DNA of 64,000 bases from Pyricularia pennisetigena (GCF_004337985.1 NC_043742.1:5135259-5199258); one strand, 5' to 3'. Positions 23,769 through 35,726 are shown, numbered from the stretch's first letter. Notes: a model not told the origin generated them from the letters alone. Translations and numbers: made by a program.

Positions 23769-24066
23769 AGGGTCAACATTGGACATCTCATGCGTTGTTC
23801 AATTCGACGTGCAAGCAATATAACCCAAACTTGGACCCTTAAGCAAGGAATTAAACCATTGGTCCCTAGAAATATACCCAGGTTCAACATCAAGGAAGTT
23901 GCACACTTGCCAGGAATCATCAAAGATAAGCTAAGGGTAGGGTAGTATATTTAAGAGGTAGGCAATGTTGAGCCCTGGCTGCTATGAGGGCCTAGAACGA
24001 ACCCCCGCCCGAACCCCGACCCCGCCAGCGCACCGCGAAGGGAAACTTTAACGGGGGCTGTCAAGT

Positions 24067-24072
24067 CACGTG
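24067..24072. promoter_or_regulatory. CACGTG E-box upstream of the LTA4H gene
   Basis: A palindromic CACGTG, in the context GTCACGTGC, lies 388 bp before the distal ATG. Such sites bind bHLH factors (Cbf1 type) in fungi. Whether it acts here is not shown. Confidence 0.3.
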
Positions 24073-24136
24073 CAAGGTTTGACAGTGCCAAGCCAGCCAT
24101 TGCCTGTTCAGGAAGAGAGCTATCGAATGACTGGAC

Positions 24137-24158
24137 TTTTTTTTTTTTTTTTTTTTTT
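24137..24158. repeat. T22 homopolymer tract
   Basis: A run of 22 T about 300 bp before the LTA4H start codon. Confidence 0.9.
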
Positions 24159-24454
24159 CCCTCTCCCGCCCACTGCTGCAAGCAAAATGTGGAATATGAC
24201 TATTACTACTTAGAGCTAGCTGCTGTGTGTCAGGTCATTTGAGTGCTGTAGCTACAGTGGAGGTACCTAAAACTTGCACTGAAACTGGTTGTAGCCCTGC
24301 CTGAGGTGCAGTACAGTTAAGAGGTACCTTCACCACGTACGTAGGGTAAGGTAAGGTGGTGGTAGAGGCAGATAAGGTGCTACTGCAGGGTCGGGGTCGA
24401 CCGATTTGAATCGCCACTCGAACAAAACAACATCGGCCAGTTAGCTACCTCGTA

Positions 24455-26661
24455 ATGCGGGGCCTAGCATTTTCCACCACGAGGGTCCAGGTCAATTGCC
24501 GACGATTACTCACTCCAGCCTTTACTATCACCACGCCACGCCAGAAAACCGTTCGTTTCGTGCAGCTGGTTCGCTTCTTTTACACTCCAAACATGGCTGC
24601 CCGCGATCCCAGCACGGCTTCCAACTACGACGCCTGGAAGACCAGGCATACCACGGCCAACCTTCGCATTGACTTCAAGGACAAGTGCCTCCGGGGTTCG
24701 GTCGTATTGGAGCTCGAGTCGCGCACCGCCAAGGAGAGCAAGGAGATCATCCTGGATTCGAGCTACGTCTCGGTTGAGTCTATCAAGCTCAACGACGTGC
24801 AGACCAAATGGGAGATCAAGGACCGCAACGGTCCCATGGGCTCTCCGCTCCACATCTCGGTGCCGGAAGGCGCGGGTAGCGGGGAGGTGGTCCGGCTCGA
24901 AATGGCCGTCAAGACCACGCCGCAGTGCACCGCTCTCCAGTGGCTGACCCCGGCTCAGACTTCTAACAAGAAGGCTCCCTTTATGTTTTCACAAGCACAG
25001 GCTTGTCATGCCCGGTCTCTGTTCCCCTGCCAGGACACCCCGGATGTCAAGTCGACGTACAGCTTCAACATCACGTCTCCGCACGTCGTTGTGGCTAGTG
25101 GCGTTGCCACTGACGGCAACGACAAGGCTCAAGCGGATGGCGATGACAAGGTTTACAAGTTCGAGCAGAAGGTCCCTATTCCCTCATATCTATTTGCACT
25201 GGCGTCTGGCGATATTGCCATGGCACCCATAGGCCCACGCTCATCCGTAGCCACGGGACCAGATGAGGTCAAGGAGTGCCAGTGGGAGCTCGAGGAGGAT
25301 ATGGGCAAGTTTATGGATGCAGCCGAAAAGCTTGTGTTCCCGTACAAATGGGGAGAGTACAACGTTTTGGTGCTGCCGCCTAGTTTCCCCTACGGAGGTG
25401 AGTTGTCTCTCCGACGATGCTACAAACTTCACATCTGGTCTGGATAGTATACTGAATGATACTGACATTCTTGTTCGTTCACCAAGGCATGGAGAACCCT
25501 ATCTACACTTTTGCTACTCCTACCATCATCTCAGGCGACAGGCAGAACACCGATGTCATTGCACACGAGCTGAGCCACAGCTGGTCTGGCAACCTCGTGA
25601 CCAGCTGCAGCTGGGAGCACTACTGGCTCAATGAAGGATGGACTATGTACCTGGAGCGCAGGATTATTGCTGCTGTCCGCGGACCTGCGTATTTTGATTT
25701 CTCGGCCCTCTTGGGCTGGAAGCATCTCGGTAAGGACCGCTACCTCTCTATTGATCGACCTTGAAGAATTTTGCCACTGACGCCACGAAAGAGGATGCGA
25801 TTGAGGAGTTCGGGGCCGACCACAAGTTTACTCAGCTTTGTATCAACCACAAGGGCATCGACCCGGATGATGCCTTCAGCACGGTACCCTACGAAAAAGG
25901 CTTCCACATGGTGTATTATCTAGACCGCCTCGTGGGCCGGGAGAACTTTGACAAGTTCATCCCCTATTACTTCACCAAGTGGGCGAACAAGTCATTGGAC
26001 TCTTATGAGTTCAAGGATACGTTCCTCGAGTTCTTCAACAAGCCTGAATATGCTGACTTGAAGGACAAGATCGCTGGTATCGACTGGGAGGGCCGGTTTT
26101 ACACCCCTGGCCTCCCGCCCAAGCCAGAATTTGATACTTCGCTCGTTGATGTATGCTACGCTTTGGCAGAGAAGTGGAAGAAGGTGAGTTATCTGTTCAC
26201 CTCAATCTCCCAGATACCCCTTAGGTTCCGAGCAGAAACTGAACATTGTGGATCAGGGAGATTTTACCCCTTCGACCAAGGACGTGGACGGCTGGACTGG
26301 CAACCAGAAGCTTGTCTTCCTCGGCAGCGTCCAGGACTTTGAGCAGCCGCTCTCCGCCAAGCAAGCGCAGCAGCTTGGCAAGGCCTACGACCTCATCGAG
26401 ACCAAGAACGTCGAGCTCAAGACGGCATACTACCTGATCGCGCTGCGTGCCCAGGACTCAACGGCCTACCAGGGGGTTGCGGACCTGCTCGGCCAGGTCG
26501 GCAGGATGAAGTTTGTGAGGCCGCTCTTCCGCGCCCTCAACAAGGTCGACCGGCCGCTGGCGCTCAAGACGTTTGAGAAGAACAAGGACTTTTACCACCC
26601 CATCTGCCGCGCCATGGCCGAGAAGGACCTCGGTCTGTCCGAGGAGGCAAAGAAGGAATAA
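24455..26661 (+). CDS. Leukotriene A4 hydrolase-type zinc aminopeptidase (M1 family)
   Basis: Exons 24455-25397, 25487-25729, 25792-26183 and 26236-26661 give 667 aa. This bifunctional M1 family trims N-terminal residues and can hydrolyse epoxide substrates; the fungal role is mainly peptidase. The exopeptidase motif GGMEN is at 314-318, the zinc motif HELSHSW starts at His341 with His345, and the third ligand Glu364 lies in WLNEGWT. An N-terminal beta domain precedes these and a helical C-terminal domain follows. The third exon was set at 25792, which joins GWKHL to [11 protein letters not shown] as in family members; a nearer AG would leave a 37-base intron and break the frame. Exon 4 could begin at 26233 or 26236. 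The first 46 residues are rich in Arg, Thr and Phe without acids, like a mitochondrial presequence. A second in-frame ATG at 24593 gives the usual cytosolic form of about 621 aa. Confidence 0.92.
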
Positions 26662-26692
26662 GGTGTCCTGAAAAAGAAAACGTCGACCTGGC

Positions 26693-26693
<1 letters not shown>

Positions 26694-26734
<41 letters not shown>
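26694..26734. repeat. T41 homopolymer tract just after the LTA4H stop codon
   Basis: An uninterrupted run of 41 T begins 33 bases after the TAA, within the expected 3'UTR, and is the longest homopolymer in the window. In the mRNA it would be a U41 tract. The exact length is unreliable in any assembly. Confidence 0.85.
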
Positions 26735-26735
<1 letters not shown>

Positions 26736-27410
26736 GCATATATTTTGGCTTTTAGTCGCCCTCAACTGTATATATGTGTCTCTAGTGCATAGACCATTGG
26801 CGTCCATTTGCCCTTGTATGACAATGTTTAAGCCAGCTTCTGGAGAAAGTCGTCAGAATGTGCATTCACCACGTTTCCTATCGAAGTGATTATGTGTTTC
26901 AGATGAAGAGCATTCTTTATTGAGAACCCATGTGGCAGTCAAAAGTCCTTCTCAACTATCGAGAACTGACCAAAAACCATTACTTGTCACATGGATCAAT
27001 CCTTATTCGGCAAGTCCTCACTGACATCCAAGACTTTGATTCGCAGTGACGTCTAAAATGGCACTCTCTTTTTTTTTGTTTTTACATTGTACAAGGTAGA
27101 TATACATAGGGGAACACAAGACCTCCATCTAAACAAGGTAGACAAGAAACATGAGAGCCGTATACTCTTGGATGGCCGCCCAAAAGAAAGCCACCTAGAC
27201 ACTGGATATTGCCATTATACATCCATGTTCGACAGCACCGTACATGGGGCCGATGAGCAATGCAGCACTGAAACTACCAAAGATCCCGACAAGACAGCTT
27301 ACGCAGTTCAAGACGGATTTGAACATGGCATCTGTTTGTGCTTGGGGATAGAGTTGTGCCACCAACACTGCCGCAATTCTTTCTTTACCTCCCCTCTCCC
27401 AACCCCTCCT
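26735..27410. other. Intergenic between convergent LTA4H and Mrpl20 genes
   Basis: About 680 bp between two 3' ends. It should hold both terminators. A short T run lies near 27070. No gene is supported; the plus-strand frame 27087-28055 is mostly the antisense of the mitoribosomal gene. Confidence 0.6.
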
Positions 27411-28133
27411 CTACTGCAGTTCACCCCGGTACAGCATCTCCGTCCTCTTGTACCGATCCGACCTGGCCTTGGCCTTCCTGGGACCCCAGCGGGCCCTGAG
27501 CTTCTCGAGCTGCCTCTCCATGCGCTTCTTGTGGTCCGTCATATCCTTGCTGCCGGTGGCGATCATGACAAAGAGCTTGGTGCAGTTGAACTTGACGGCG
27601 AGCCTGTGGACGCTGTTCTCAATCGGATTCTCTTCCCGCAGCCTCCGCATCTCGGCCACCTCCTCAGTCGTCAGCCTGCTCTTCTTGGTGCCCATGTTGA
27701 CGGTCGGCATGTGCTTGGGCTGCACTCCCGAAGCCGGGGTGCTGGCCGTCCCGTCGGCAGCCTCCTGAGCTCCCTCGGGGAACTTGATCGTGGCCGAGGA
27801 CTCGAAGAGCGCGGCCATGTTGGCGCGCCGCCGCGGGTCGCTCTTGGGCAGGAACTTGAAGGGCGTGTGGTACACCGAGGCCTCGGACGACGGCGGGTTG
27901 AAGATGACGACGTCCTCGCCGACGTCGCTGCTGAGAAAGGACGGATGTGGGGGGATGTTGAGGGCGCGCTTGGTCCGGTTCGCCGTGGCTTTTGTTCGCC
28001 TCTGCTGCATCGCCGGCGTCGAGCTCTGAAGGGCGGCCAGTGCCGGCCGGCTTAACCGACTGGCGAGGGCTGTCTGGTGACAAAGAGGGCGAGGGGCCGC
28101 CGCCGCCGCCCGGAGCAGCAGTCTGGAGTCCAT
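27411..28133 (-). CDS. MRPL20: Mitochondrial large ribosomal subunit protein mL58 (Mrpl20)
   Basis: A single exon of 240 aa. The protein is a structural component of the fungal 54S mitoribosomal subunit. The first ~50 residues are rich in Arg, Ala, Leu and Gln with almost no acid, as expected of a matrix presequence. The conserved core follows: TKRALNIPPHPSFL, then VVIFNPPSSEASVYHTP with KFLPKSDPRR, MPTVNMG, a helix with LTTEEVAEMRRLRE and PIENSVHRLAVKFNCT with FVMIATGS, and a basic C-terminal helix with ERQLEKLRARWGPRKAKAR. This matches the Pfam MRP_L20 architecture. Yeast Mrpl20 is 195 aa; the extra length is mostly the presequence and a Gly/Thr insert. The first ATG of the frame is used. 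Confidence 0.9.
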   Translation of the reverse strand: MDSRLLLRAAAAAPRPLCHQTALASRLSRPALAALQSSTPAMQQRRTKATANRTKRALNIPPHPSFLSSDVGEDVVIFNPPSSEASVYHTPFKFLPKSDPRRRANMAALFESSATIKFPEGAQEAADGTASTPASGVQPKHMPTVNMGTKKSRLTTEEVAEMRRLREENPIENSVHRLAVKFNCTKLFVMIATGSKDMTDHKKRMERQLEKLRARWGPRKAKARSDRYKRTEMLYRGELQ

Positions 28134-28518
28134 GGTGGTGTGTGTTATACTACGGAAAGACTCTGGCAGGCGCGCAGCAGAAGCCTTGGACTGGGTGCTC
28201 GGGGCCTAGCAAGCTCCCCAGGGTGTTGAAAAGGCCTCTTGGCGTATTCGCTTTTTTTTCTTTTTTCTTTTTTAATTCTTTTGAGCACCTTGTGACCTCT
28301 AGATAGATAATTGGTGAAGCGTGAAAAGGTCGGGTCTAGGATGACCTGAATGCGTCGTATGCTTCCATTGTTGGGTCCAAAGACGGATGTCGCGTGTGGA
28401 ATTGAAGCTCGAGAAAAAAAGGATGCTTGCCGGCAGTGGCCAATCGGAAAAGGGGTCCTGCCCCACCCAATTATCATGGATCTGGATGTCAGGTACCGAC
28501 AAGCCGTCACGCCCGCAG

Positions 28519-28526
28519 TCACGTGA
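28519..28526. promoter_or_regulatory. TCACGTGA palindrome upstream of MRPL20
   Basis: An eight-base palindrome of the Cbf1/bHLH type lies 386 bp before the minus-strand ATG at 28133. Cbf1-type sites occur in front of mitochondrial ribosomal genes in several yeasts, which makes the context suggestive; function here is inferred. Confidence 0.35.
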
Positions 28527-28766
28527 ACTAATCGAGACTTTCCAGCACATATGTTGATATTGACTCTATTTTATGTTTGATAATTATTCATACTGGTCCG
28601 AAAACGTTAATACTGGCAATAAGTAGCTGAGGGTCAACTATATTTATTTAAGATTTTGACAATAAGACCAAGTACGCTTGTGCGGGTTGTAGTATTGCTG
28701 CGTCAGCGTTACACCATGCACGTATAAATCATAAAAATCGGTTTGACTCGAATATAATGCTCTGAG

Positions 28767-28788
28767 AAAAAAAAAAAAAAAAAAAAAA
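28767..28788. repeat. A22 homopolymer tract
   Basis: An uninterrupted run of 22 A in non-coding DNA between two minus-strand genes. Confidence 0.9.
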
Positions 28789-29088
28789 GTACTCGAGTAT
28801 GGCATCAAGTATTACGTGTCACTTCTTTTCCACAAGCTGTACACATCATTTGAAAACCAATACCAAAGCGTGCCTCAATAAACAAGACAGTTTACATTTC
28901 AAGTAAACCGCTCTTGCATGCCTCATGATATGCGTTTCAAATCGTCCCAAGAAAATACTGAATATTTACAAAGAATCGCCGCAATTAAAATCGGTCAGAG
29001 CTGGAAGCGCGAGGTGGCTACCTTAGGACTTTTGTTTTGGAAATGCGAGGAAACGCCGTGGAAATGCTGCTTTTTTTTTCCACCCACA

Positions 29089-32066
29089 TCAAACCCCGAG
29101 GCTTTTGACACAAGTCCACAAAACAACCGGAACAATCACGTTGTCATTTCCACCCGTGAGCACAGCCTCCGTCAAGCTTGCCATAGAACCGCAGACTGCC
29201 GCTCCACGTAGCGACCTAACCCAGCCACGCAGATGGTCCTGGACCAGCCAGCGCCAAGAACACGGCCAGATGCCGAGGGTGCATTCGTCCCCGAGGCCCT
29301 CTCCAGTGATCGACCAGCCCCCGATGCGTAGCCACAGGCTAGCGGCGGCTAAACCCAGGAAGACGGCGACTGCAAAGGCAAGACTACCCTCTAGGGACTT
29401 GCCGCCACCCCAGATCCATTTTCGATGTCCCCAACGTCTCCCTATCAGGGATGCTGCAGCGTCGCCAAGTCCAACGCAAACGACACCAGACACCATGCTG
29501 ACGTCTCGTGTCGACAATTCCCAACCTGCCATTAGAGGGCTCTGGCGGCGTTGGTCATCAGCAGCGTCATCACTTCCTAGAGCTGCCAGCGACAGCCACA
29601 ATGGGATAGAACAACCTATCAGGAGAAAAATGTGTGAAATAACAACTGGGCCTCTGAGATCTCTCCCATCAACATAGGGCGTTAAGAATGATGCGATCGG
29701 TTTCGAAAGTGGTGGAAGCTGGCTCGCACGAATGAGATCAAGGAGTAGAAAGATGGCGAGAATGAGGGCAAGTGCGAGCGCAACATATGATGGATCAACA
29801 TAAGTGGCGGGGAGGAGCATTCCCACCATCATGAAGTGGAAGACCTTGCGCCGAGTATCCACCTCATAGATGGGCGTCAACTTGAAGACCACCCCCAGAC
29901 CGACAACGATGATCACCAACCAGTAGGCACTGAGTAACAGACGGGTGTTGGCCTCCCCCAGAACAGCATGTCGTAGATGCTCAACCCAACCCAGCCGACA
30001 AAGGGCCGACGAACACTGCTCAATGGCATCTTCGTCCCAGCGAGGTGGCAGACAGATCCACCGTTCAAGGTTTGCCTTGACCACCTGAAGCCTGAACCAA
30101 GGCAGGTCACCAAAAAGATAACCTAGAGCCCAGCCAATGGGCTCCTCCCCTTGAAGAGCATACTTGCCCACGTATACTCGAACACCGCCGAGTATGATGC
30201 CGATTATACAAATGTACATCCAGATGGCGTATGCCCATTTTCTCGCGGTGGCCTGTGCGTAGGTGAGTGAAAAGAAGGCGCGGATGCTCGATGATGCCGA
30301 CCTCTTCCGACGGCCGGACGGTGTATGTGTCTTGGACCGAGGACCCGGGCCCGTAAGTGTTGATAAGGTATGGCGCCTGGGCTTGAGCCTGTTTGCGGAT
30401 AGAACTGGAAAGGTTTCCGCATGGCTAACCGACGGGTCCAAACGCATGCTGTCCTCCTCTTGGTCTGCAGAAAGAGTGAAGCTCTTCAGGAGACTGAAAG
30501 GACCTTCATGGCCCCCATCCATATTCATATCGCCTCCTGCTATATCGGGCGAGTATCGGCCTTCGTGATTGCCTGCATCTGATAAGGCGCAATATTCGTC
30601 ATCGCTATAATCTGCACCGAATAGCTCATATCTGAAGCCGCGAACGGTTACGAGGTTGAACAGGTGGCGTAACAACGTGGACGCTTGCCTCGTGTTGGAT
30701 CCACTGGCATGAGATGGTCTCTTGAAGCGCCACTTAGGAACACGCGCCAGAGTGATTCCCCATCTGATCACATGCCCGCACAGCACAAGGAGGGCCAGTC
30801 CGCCGCCCCAGATAAGCGTTGTCAAGATGACCATCTGTGGGGAGGTCGAGAACAGCAAAATGTTGACCAAAACTATCGACAATAGCTGCAATTCAGCCGG
30901 AAGCAAACTCGTAGTCGTCAACTGCTGGAGCAGCATGCAAAGGTTTTGGTGCAGCGGATACAGGATGACGGCTATTTCCGTGATTGGCACAGTTCCCAGC
31001 CGTCCAAGTTCCCAGTTTTGAGCCGTGAGCCCGCTGGCAACCAGCGGAACAGTGGATAAAAGCCAATGCGCAGGATCGCAAAGCTCACCGCCGATCGCGA
31101 GGGGGACTAGAGCTCTAGGGAGCGATGCTATGCTCAGAACCAGGTTTGGTAGGATGATGAACTGGTTGTTAGGAGACAAGAGGAGCGAAACGTATATAGG
31201 TATCGTTGGCGGATAAAAAAGAGGTCCTGGGTCAAAAGAGGTCGGCACAGACAGCGGGATCTGCCTCGAGGGAGTGCCTTCAATGTAGGCCCATAACACG
31301 ACTCGGAGAGGGTAAACGGCAACCAACAAGGCAGCGAGTAGACCCTGTATGGTTAGTTCTACTCCATTTGTTAGAAAAAAGCTCGCATGTTCAAGAAAGC
31401 AGTTCAGGGATGGTGCCATCAGGGCAGTATACCTTTTCTCCACGCGTGCACTACAGACTTGACGTCGCGATTCGAGTAAAGAATGGCACCCAAAGAGAAC
31501 AAGATTAGAGCTTCCGCAGCCCGTCGAATGATCTCCTTTTTGCGCCGCGTCTTCTCTGCTTTGGCACGCCTGTCGCGAACAGATGCGTCCTGTCTCGGGC
31601 CTGGTGGAGCTTTGCGTCCCTCCTCCTCCAGCAGGTCTGGTGGTAGCAATGGAGTGGAGGCCCCAGATAGCGGCTCGTTACGCCCACGCAACCCTTTATG
31701 TTGTCTCGTCCGTGGCGCCGGCAGTCCCTTGAGGAAGTGCTCATCGTCGGCGTCCGTACCGCTGTCGCTCGTCGGAGTCGACTCCTTTACGAAGGGAGAA
31801 CTAAGGGCGGATGGTGGGTGTAGCCGAGAAGATCCAGCGGCACCGCGCGAAGTTGAGGAGCTGCCAGTGCTGCTCCTGCAGGTTTGTGGGGCGAGCTTGT
31901 CAGATGGATGAAGCAGCTCGAATCTCTGTCGGTGATACGGGTGTGGCGATCGGGCAAAGTAGCGCAATTGCCCGCCGTCTTGATCGTCATCGTCGTGACC
32001 GTCAGCGGCAGGAATCTGAGGCGCTACGAGCGAAGGTGAAGGAGGAATTTCATCTTTGTCGGACAT
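29089..32066 (-). CDS. SEC59: Dolichol kinase (SEC59 family), two exons
   Basis: Exon 1 runs from 32066 to about 31433-31455 and exon 2 from 31344 to 29089, about 962 aa in all. Dolichol kinase phosphorylates dolichol with CTP in the ER membrane and supplies the lipid carrier for N-glycosylation, O-mannosylation and GPI anchors. The C-terminal part has the signature regions: VDTRRKVFHF, then GDAAASLIGRRWG and GGGKSLEGSLAF, which form the CTP-binding area, within a many-helix membrane domain starting at exon 1's end (EALILFSLGAILY). The first ~180 residues are a polar, Ser/Pro/Arg-rich cytosolic extension. The junction is unresolved: the best 5' site (AAAAG/GTATAC at 31432) leaves phase 1, while the 3' site (CATACAG before 31344) needs phase 0. 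GT sites at 31454 or 31451 restore the frame at the cost of a few residues. Confidence 0.88.
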
Positions 32067-33245
32067 GGCGCAAGTTTAGCGACGATGGAGCGGTCGACAG
32101 GTCGACTTGGCTCAGTAGGGTGGCATGGACAAAGACTTTGCGGCTCAAATGATGGGCGTTAACACAAGCCGATCTTGCGGCGTCAGAAAAGCGGTGATCG
32201 ACGTCAACTGATTGGCAGCGGACCGGGGTTTGGTTTCAGAAGCTCAAGGTTGAAGATCTTCGCGACGGGAGCGGTCGAAGTCGGTTACCGCAATTGTGTC
32301 GTGTATTGTTGGATTATGTGACCACGTCTGGAAAGCGGGCAATGTTTGGTTGGTGGTATGTTTTAATTGACGGTTGGAATCACATGGAGGTTGGCTTGGC
32401 GGCTTTTGATCCTGCCATATAGCGTGCGAGATTAGTCGCCGTAGCCAGGACTCCACTGTTGGTGAGGAGGTACCTGACATGATGGGATACTTTGGATGGA
32501 GTGGAAAGTACCTATTTAAAGCTACTCTGCGTCATAGTGGACCGTAAGGGCCTAGCAAATTACTGAAAACAACGCGCAACGGAACCGAAAAGGCAAGATT
32601 CCAGAGAGCTGAAGATTCTTAGCAGTTAATCTCATAGTAATTACAAGTCTAGGCTCACAATAAACACAGTGTACAGGCTGAGGACAATTACAAGAGACGA
32701 GATGCGGGTGTGATTGACCAATCCCATCAATCAAATCACGCTAATCTGAGCCAACTTCAAACTCAGAATGGGGTTGATACAGGATGCAGCCTGTTGAATG
32801 AATGAAGGCGTTGCTGCATACACCAAGACTAGGGTACCTGCCGCAGCACATCTGTCCTATCTCTATCTAACAAACAGATGCCTTGGACTGCACAGCAAAC
32901 ACTAGCATCCTCCCAGCCTTACAGCTGAAGGGAAAACCAGGACTGCCAGTGTTGCATTTGCTAGAGGTATACCCTACTATACGTCCAGTCGCTGCTTTTT
33001 AAAGCCAATCTTGCCAACCCAAGCTTAGCACGGTTATCCCATGTGGTGCTTACTCGCCAGTGCTGCTCTAGAAGGCCATCTATGGTTCTCATATTCTTAT
33101 ATTATTAATGCGCTCGCTACCCACCTGAACGGCGTAGAACCATCATTGCGTAATTGAGAACCAAATTTGAGGATCCACCGCTTCCTTTTCAAATCAACAG
33201 AGACGAGTGTCCTATTCGATTGCTGTAGCAATCCGGAGTTCTTTG

Positions 33246-33277
33246 TTTTTTTTTTTTTTTTTGGTTTTTTTTTTTTT
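33246..33277. repeat. Split T tract (T17, GG, T13)
   Basis: Two T runs separated by GG, followed by a further T7, in non-coding DNA. Confidence 0.85.
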
Positions 33278-35725
33278 GGTTTTTTTACTTTACAACTTTC
33301 CTGTGGGACTCTTTTAGGATCTGTTCACTCTGGGCGTGTGAAAAGACATACTGGATAAAACTTAGAAAAGTACTTGCCGCCAATAGTGGAGGTGAATAAA
33401 ATGAAGATGATCGTCCCTTTTTATGAAGCCCATGATTGGGTGTGTGTTCGATTCATGATAGAAACATCAATTCGGACTGTCGCCGTTATGGAATTCGCTG
33501 GTCTGCTATTTAGCAATAGCATCAAATTCATTAACTGGGAGTTCCCCAGAAGGATTGCCAATGCTGCCTAGTTGCTATCTATGTCTGCTATGGGTAGCTG
33601 AGTGATCCAAGTGCTCTGCTTGACAAGGATTGAAAAGTTGGCTGGATTCGCTGAAATTCTAAGACATGCAATGGATCTCATTGATCGACAAGCATGCTAT
33701 TATGTATGCTGTTTGTGCAGGTAGGGAGAAACAACCGGAGCCGACCTAGCTGGGACACCCCAAAGACCTTTGAGGTGACGTCTGTGCCGCTCTCGTTTGC
33801 TCCCGCATTGCCGATCACATCGCAATTCTACTGGATATTTCGCTGTGAAACAATAGTACACGTCGGAGAAAAGTAAGCAACTGCAGAAAGTGCACCGGCA
33901 GTTGATCGACTCTTCATGAAGTGCTTCCTGCCGCATTCCATGATTTTGTCTTGCATCGTCGTTGGCACTTGGCCACGGTTGGATGGGCCATGAATCAATT
34001 CGCTAAGCTTTAGAGAAGGTTTGCCAAACAAGATTTTTTTTTTCTTTGTTTTTTTTTTTCCTTAGGGATATTAGCACTGTCGTATAAGTGGCCCTTGCGA
34101 CGCTTCTCCCTTTCACGGAAGCCAACCGAGAACAGACGGAAAATCAAGGTTTTCAAGCGAACACGACTCTGGTTTGGTATCCTGTCATGCAAGAACTGCT
34201 TGGCTGTGCTGTGCTCTAAGATAAGGTAGGTAGGGAAGGGAGGTCATGTCTTTCAAAAGTCCATCCATGTCATCCGAACTTTGGCGGTCACAAAAGGGCA
34301 CGGATCAAGCCTCCAACAGAACGAGGTAGTAAGCAGTTACTCCGTAAACTGCCGGTTGATTGAGTGATACGAATGACCTGAAACTATGTCGAGGTTGTGC
34401 TCTGCTCAGAGCCCACTCTAATGGTCACTCGCTCAAACCGCAGCATACGCTACGTATCAAAATGGTGTGTTTACTTTGGTGAAAATAACAATGATGATGT
34501 GAGTGGTACACGGCCGCGACAGCTTGCCACAAATGTTGATTATTTTTACAGCTCAATTGGCAATTGTTGGTGCGCCAATTTGAACCTCGTTTGGTCGTCC
34601 ATGGGACCGTGCAATATACTAGACACAAATACGTCACTATTATATGCAAGTCTTGAGCCAGCACAGCTGTAGAACAAGGAAGGATGTTGTTTTTTTTATT
34701 ACATGATATTTCCCTATAGGTCGGCATCATTGTGACAAGACCAGCATTTTGTGTACTTTGGTAACCTGGAGCAGTCTTGTCGGAGGCGATGCAGATCCCG
34801 ACACATACGAGGCGGCTCAGCTATTTGTAGTCCCGTTTGAAGAATCCAATGGGGAGAAAGAGCCCGAAATGCGTCGTCGATTCCGGCTACCGCGGAAGCT
34901 CTGCTCCCAACCTCTGGTATGAAGAACTTGGCACTGACGACGCACGGGAAGGTGGGGAGCTAAAGACTCTCAAAAACGAGGGGGCCTGATCCTTGCAATC
35001 CCAGAATCCAGCCGCCGGGTCCCACCTGTTCCCACTCACCATCCTTGTCAATTGAGGTCATGGACGCGAAGAGAGAAAGGAAAAAAGAAGAACCTGATAA
35101 AGATGAGGCCCAAAGTTAAACCTAGAGGACGGATAAGAGCAACAGAGGAGAGATGACAGAAAAAGGTTCTGGAACAAGACAAGCTAACATCGTCAGCCTC
35201 AACTCCAAACTTTTGACTACGAACGTACCTTCCATCACTTCTTGATTGCTGTCAAGATTGCCACTGTCTAAGCTTGAAAGTCAGCTCTGCAGCCAAGCTG
35301 AGATCCTTGCATATCGCACTGCATATCGCACAGCACTGCATCGAGCTTGCAGCTACTCCGCATCAAAGACGGACGGCGAAAACCACTTGATTGCTGAGTA
35401 CTGCCGCGTGCCGGAAACAACTCGCCACCTTTCTCTACCTTTGAACCAGAGGCAACGTCAGCCACCAAAAGGTTACACTTGCCCCTCACGACCTTCTAAG
35501 CCCATGTGTTTCGTCTCAACGTTCCCCAAGCTAGTTTAGACGGAGGCCAACGCGGTTCACTAGTCTCAGCACCAAGGGAAATCTAAGACGAGAATAGCAA
35601 AAGGGGTGAAAGCGCCTGTTAATATCGGATCGCACATTCCGATTCGCCTCCTCCCAAGCCCGACGGCGAGGGAACCAACGTTCACGCCAACGCCGTGTAG
35701 CAATTACATGCTAGTCAAAGCAAAC

Positions 35726-35726
<1 letters not shown>

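Larger units (their letters stand above)
19538..24066. other. Gene desert, part 4
   Basis: No supported gene. A CT microsatellite lies at 21372-21388 and an A30 run at 23738-23767. A T-loop-like sequence (GGGCTCGAACCCC) near 22022 has no matching cloverleaf around it. The region before 24455 holds the start of the promoter of the aminopeptidase gene. Confidence 0.45.
28134..29088. other. Intergenic: upstream of MRPL20 and downstream of dolichol kinase
   Basis: About 950 bp. It contains the MRPL20 promoter side, a TCACGTGA site and an A22 run. Frames found here have no family resemblance. The AT-rich half nearer 29088 is the dolichol kinase 3' side. Confidence 0.55.

Noticed and set aside
25730..25766. 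37-base intron in the LTA4H gene
   Set aside because: Too short for a fungal intron and shifts the frame; the 62-base alternative ending at 25791 restores the family sequence.
27087..28055. 322-codon plus-strand frame
   Set aside because: Two thirds of it is the antisense of the mitoribosomal protein gene; no independent family match.
29105..29677. 190-codon plus-strand frame within the dolichol kinase gene
   Set aside because: Antisense of the C-terminal kinase domain, which is clearly conserved on the minus strand.
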